Source of the DNA: Paraburkholderia elongata
Lineage (GTDB): Bacteria; Pseudomonadota; Gammaproteobacteria; Burkholderiales; Burkholderiaceae
NCBI RefSeq assembly: GCF_013177735.1
Contig: NZ_WOEZ01000276.1
Coordinates: 28,345 to 92,344, forward strand
Length of the DNA: 64,000 nt
Reading direction: 5' to 3'
The notes under the pieces were generated by a model, which saw nothing but the letters and a program-made list of their open reading frames with translations, was not told the origin of the DNA and did no database searches. Positions 62,182 to 64,000 of this stretch are shown in pieces (the stretch's first letter is position 1; every line of letters starts with the position of its first letter). The position numbers and the translations under genes are program-made.

Positions 62182-63372
62182 TTACTCGAGGATCTTAGCA
62201 ACCACACCTGCGCCGACCGTACGGCCGCCTTCGCGAATTGCGAAGCGCAGACCTTCTTCCATCGCGATCGGGTTGATCAGCTTCACCGTGATCGACACGT
62301 TGTCGCCCGGCATGACCATTTCCTTGTCCTTCGGCAACTCGATCGAGCCCGTCACGTCCGTCGTACGGAAGTAGAACTGCGGACGATAGTTGTTGAAGAA
62401 CGGCGTGTGGCGGCCACCTTCGTCCTTGCTCAGCACGTACACTTCAGCCGTGAAGTGCGTGTGCGGGTTGATCGAACCCGGCTTCGCCAGAACCTGGCCA
62501 CGCTCCACGTCTTCACGCTTCGTGCCGCGCAGCAGGATACCCACGTTGTCGCCTGCCTGACCCTGGTCGAGCAGCTTGCGGAACATTTCCACGCCCGTGC
62601 AGGTCGTCTTCACCGTCGGCTTGATACCGACGATTTCGATTTCTTCGCCGACCTTCACGACGCCGCGCTCAACGCGACCCGTCACCACCGTGCCGCGACC
62701 CGAGATCGAGAACACGTCTTCCACCGGCATCAGGAACGCACCGTCAACTGCGCGCTCCGGCGTCGGGATGTACGTGTCCAGCGCGTCGGCCAGATTCATG
62801 ATCGCCACTTCGCCCAGCTCGCCCGTGTCGCCTTCCAGCGCCAGCTTGGCCGAACCCTTGATGATCGGCGTGTCGTCGCCCGGGAAGTCGTACTTCGACA
62901 GAAGTTCGCGAACTTCCATCTCGACCAGTTCCAGCAGCTCGGCGTCGTCCACCATGTCGCACTTGTTCAGGAACACGATGATGTACGGAACGCCAACCTG
63001 ACGCGCCAGCAGGATGTGCTCACGCGTTTGCGGCATCGGGCCGTCTGCAGCCGAGCACACCAGGATCGCGCCGTCCATCTGCGCTGCGCCCGTGATCATG
63101 TTCTTCACATAGTCAGCGTGGCCCGGGCAGTCGACGTGTGCGTAGTGGCGGTTAGCCGTTTCGTACTCGACGTGCGCCGTGTTGATCGTGATGCCACGTG
63201 CCTTTTCTTCCGGCGCCGCGTCGATCTGGTCGTATGCCTTTGCTTCGCCGCCAAACTTCTTGGTCAGCACCGTCGTGATCGCTGCCGTCAGCGTGGTCTT
63301 GCCGTGGTCAACGTGACCGATCGTGCCGACGTTCACGTGCGGCTTGGTCCGCTCAAACTTACCCTTGGCCAT
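62182..63372 (-). CDS. tuf: Elongation factor Tu (copy 2, tRNA-tuf operon)
   Basis: 396-aa EF-Tu, identical in sequence to copy 1 (43009-44199). The genes differ by synonymous changes within roughly the first nine codons and one near the last, with flanks unrelated. Sits behind tRNA-Thr as in the E. coli tyrU-glyT-thrT-tufB order. Confidence 0.99.
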   Translation of the reverse strand: MAKGKFERTKPHVNVGTIGHVDHGKTTLTAAITTVLTKKFGGEAKAYDQIDAAPEEKARGITINTAHVEYETANRHYAHVDCPGHADYVKNMITGAAQMDGAILVCSAADGPMPQTREHILLARQVGVPYIIVFLNKCDMVDDAELLELVEMEVRELLSKYDFPGDDTPIIKGSAKLALEGDTGELGEVAIMNLADALDTYIPTPERAVDGAFLMPVEDVFSISGRGTVVTGRVERGVVKVGEEIEIVGIKPTVKTTCTGVEMFRKLLDQGQAGDNVGILLRGTKREDVERGQVLAKPGSINPHTHFTAEVYVLSKDEGGRHTPFFNNYRPQFYFRTTDVTGSIELPKDKEMVMPGDNVSITVKLINPIAMEEGLRFAIREGGRTVGAGVVAKILE

Positions 63373-63435
63373 TTTCGACTCCTAAGAGGATTTATCCGTA
63401 CGTTGCGCCGCGCGCAAACAATCACCGAGTACTTC

Positions 63436-63510
<75 letters not shown>

Positions 63511-63526
63511 GCTACTTCTTTGTTAC

Positions 63527-63600
63527 TGGAGCGGGTGAAGGGAATCGAACCCTCGTCGTAAGCTTGGAAGGCTTCTGCTCTACCATTGAGCTACACCCGC
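63527..63600 (-). tRNA. tRNA-Gly (TCC anticodon)
   Basis: 74 nt with encoded CCA. Starts GCGGGTGTAGCTCAATGG; anticodon loop CTTCCAA gives TCC (63568-63566); T-arm AGGGTTCGATTCCCT. 16 bp before tRNA-Thr. Confidence 0.97.
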
Positions 63601-63641
63601 AAGGATCCATGGATTCCCAACTACTGCTACAGCTTGCATTC

Positions 63642-63727
63642 TGGTGGAGGAGGTTGGATTCGAACCAACGTAGGCGTAAGCCAACAGATTTACAGTCTGC
63701 CCCCTTTAGCCACTCGGGCACCCCTCC
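63642..63727 (-). tRNA. tRNA-Tyr (GTA anticodon)
   Basis: 86-nt class II tRNA with a long variable arm (TTGGCTTACGCCTA region) and encoded CCA. Starts GGAGGGGTGCCCGAGTGG; anticodon loop CTGTAAA gives GTA (63693-63691). First gene of the tRNA-tuf operon. Confidence 0.97.
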
Positions 63728-63741
63728 GCAGAGAACTGATG

Positions 63742-63770
63742 ATTATGAGGGAACAACCGCTTGCTGTCAA
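63742..63770 (-). promoter_or_regulatory. Near-consensus promoter of the tRNA-tuf operon
   Basis: On the minus strand TTGACA (63770-63765), a 17-bp spacer and CATAAT (63747-63742) precede tRNA-Tyr by about 15 bp. It is the best match to the sigma70 consensus in the window, as expected for a stable-RNA operon. Confidence 0.9.
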
Positions 63771-63837
63771 GGCTTGCTTGACTGTCCCAAACTCATAGCT
63801 CTCACTTATATAGCGATTCCAATGCCGCCGTAAACGC

Positions 63838-63867
63838 AGAAACCCCACCTTTTCGGGGTGGGGTTTC
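63838..63867 (-). terminator. Terminator after 5S rRNA
   Basis: AAACCCCACC (63840-63849) pairs perfectly with GGTGGGGTTT (63857-63866) around a seven-base loop, just after the 5S gene on the minus strand. It should end the rRNA operon. Confidence 0.88.
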
Positions 63868-63881
63868 TGGTCTTGCTGGGG

Positions 63882-63997
63882 AGCCTGACGATTACCTACT
63901 TTCACACGGGAATCCGCACTATCATCGGCGTGGAGTCGTTTCACGGTCCTGTTCGGGATGGGAAGGGGTGGGACCGACTCGCTATGGTCATCAGGCA
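63882..63997 (-). rRNA. rrf: 5S ribosomal RNA
   Basis: About 116 nt, starting TGCCTGATGACCATAGCG and ending near GTAATCGTCAGGCT. The two ends pair (GCCTGA with TCAGGC) as helix I, and the middle contains CCCATCCCGAACAGGACCG, the typical loop B/helix III stretch. The 23S gene would lie beyond the right edge. Confidence 0.96.
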
Positions 63998-64000
63998 TGA

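Overview
The window is a GC-rich stretch of a betaproteobacterial chromosome, most likely Burkholderiaceae (Paraburkholderia/Caballeronia/Burkholderia type). This rests on the gene order Tyr/Gly/Thr tRNAs-tuf-tRNA-Trp-secE-nusG-rplKAJL-rpoBC-recQ-rpsL-rpsG-fusA-tuf-rpsJ through rplQ, on protein lengths typical of that family (EF-Tu 396 aa, RpoC 1412 aa, RpoB 1368 aa), and on System II cytochrome c maturation. No database search was possible, so species is not assigned.

Region 1 (1-3651) is a small catabolic cassette: a partial LysR regulator divergent from a D-tartrate dehydratase-like enolase-superfamily enzyme (tarD) and a DctA-family dicarboxylate symporter. Region 2 (3590-13670, minus strand) is an 11-gene operon for a noncanonical type II secretion/type IV pilus-like machine. 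In transcription order it is a GspG pseudopilin, GspF, GspE, PilM/N/O/P-like inner-membrane proteins, a lipoprotein secretin with an N-terminal TPR-like region, and three more pseudopilins. Most junctions are short overlaps, and one carries a threefold 54-bp tandem duplication. Region 3 (13805-19166) holds a SCO1/SenC protein with a NarL-type regulator, a NarX-type histidine kinase, a second, paralogous regulator, a secreted lytic transglycosylase and a small glycine-rich membrane protein.

Region 4 (19359-28001) contains cytochrome c4-resB-ccsB (System II haem delivery), engB, hemB, dsbD and cutA. A candidate minus-strand small RNA with a CU-rich hairpin loop and an intrinsic terminator lies between engB and hemB. 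Region 5 (28137-64000) is the transcription/translation supercluster, all on the minus strand. Read in the direction of transcription it runs: end of an rRNA operon (5S rRNA, terminator), a consensus promoter, tRNA-Tyr, tRNA-Gly, tRNA-Thr, tuf, tRNA-Trp, secE, nusG, rplK, rplA, rplJ, rplL, rpoB, rpoC, terminator, recQ, str promoter, rpsL, rpsG, fusA, tuf, rpsJ, internal promoter, S10 genes, spc promoter, spc genes, alpha-operon genes ending at rplQ.

The two tuf genes encode identical proteins and differ only in a few synonymous bases at their ends. Internal promoters and hairpins partition the long cluster: before rplC, before rplN, between rpoA and rplQ, and between rplL and rpoB. No CRISPR array, insertion sequence or prophage was seen.
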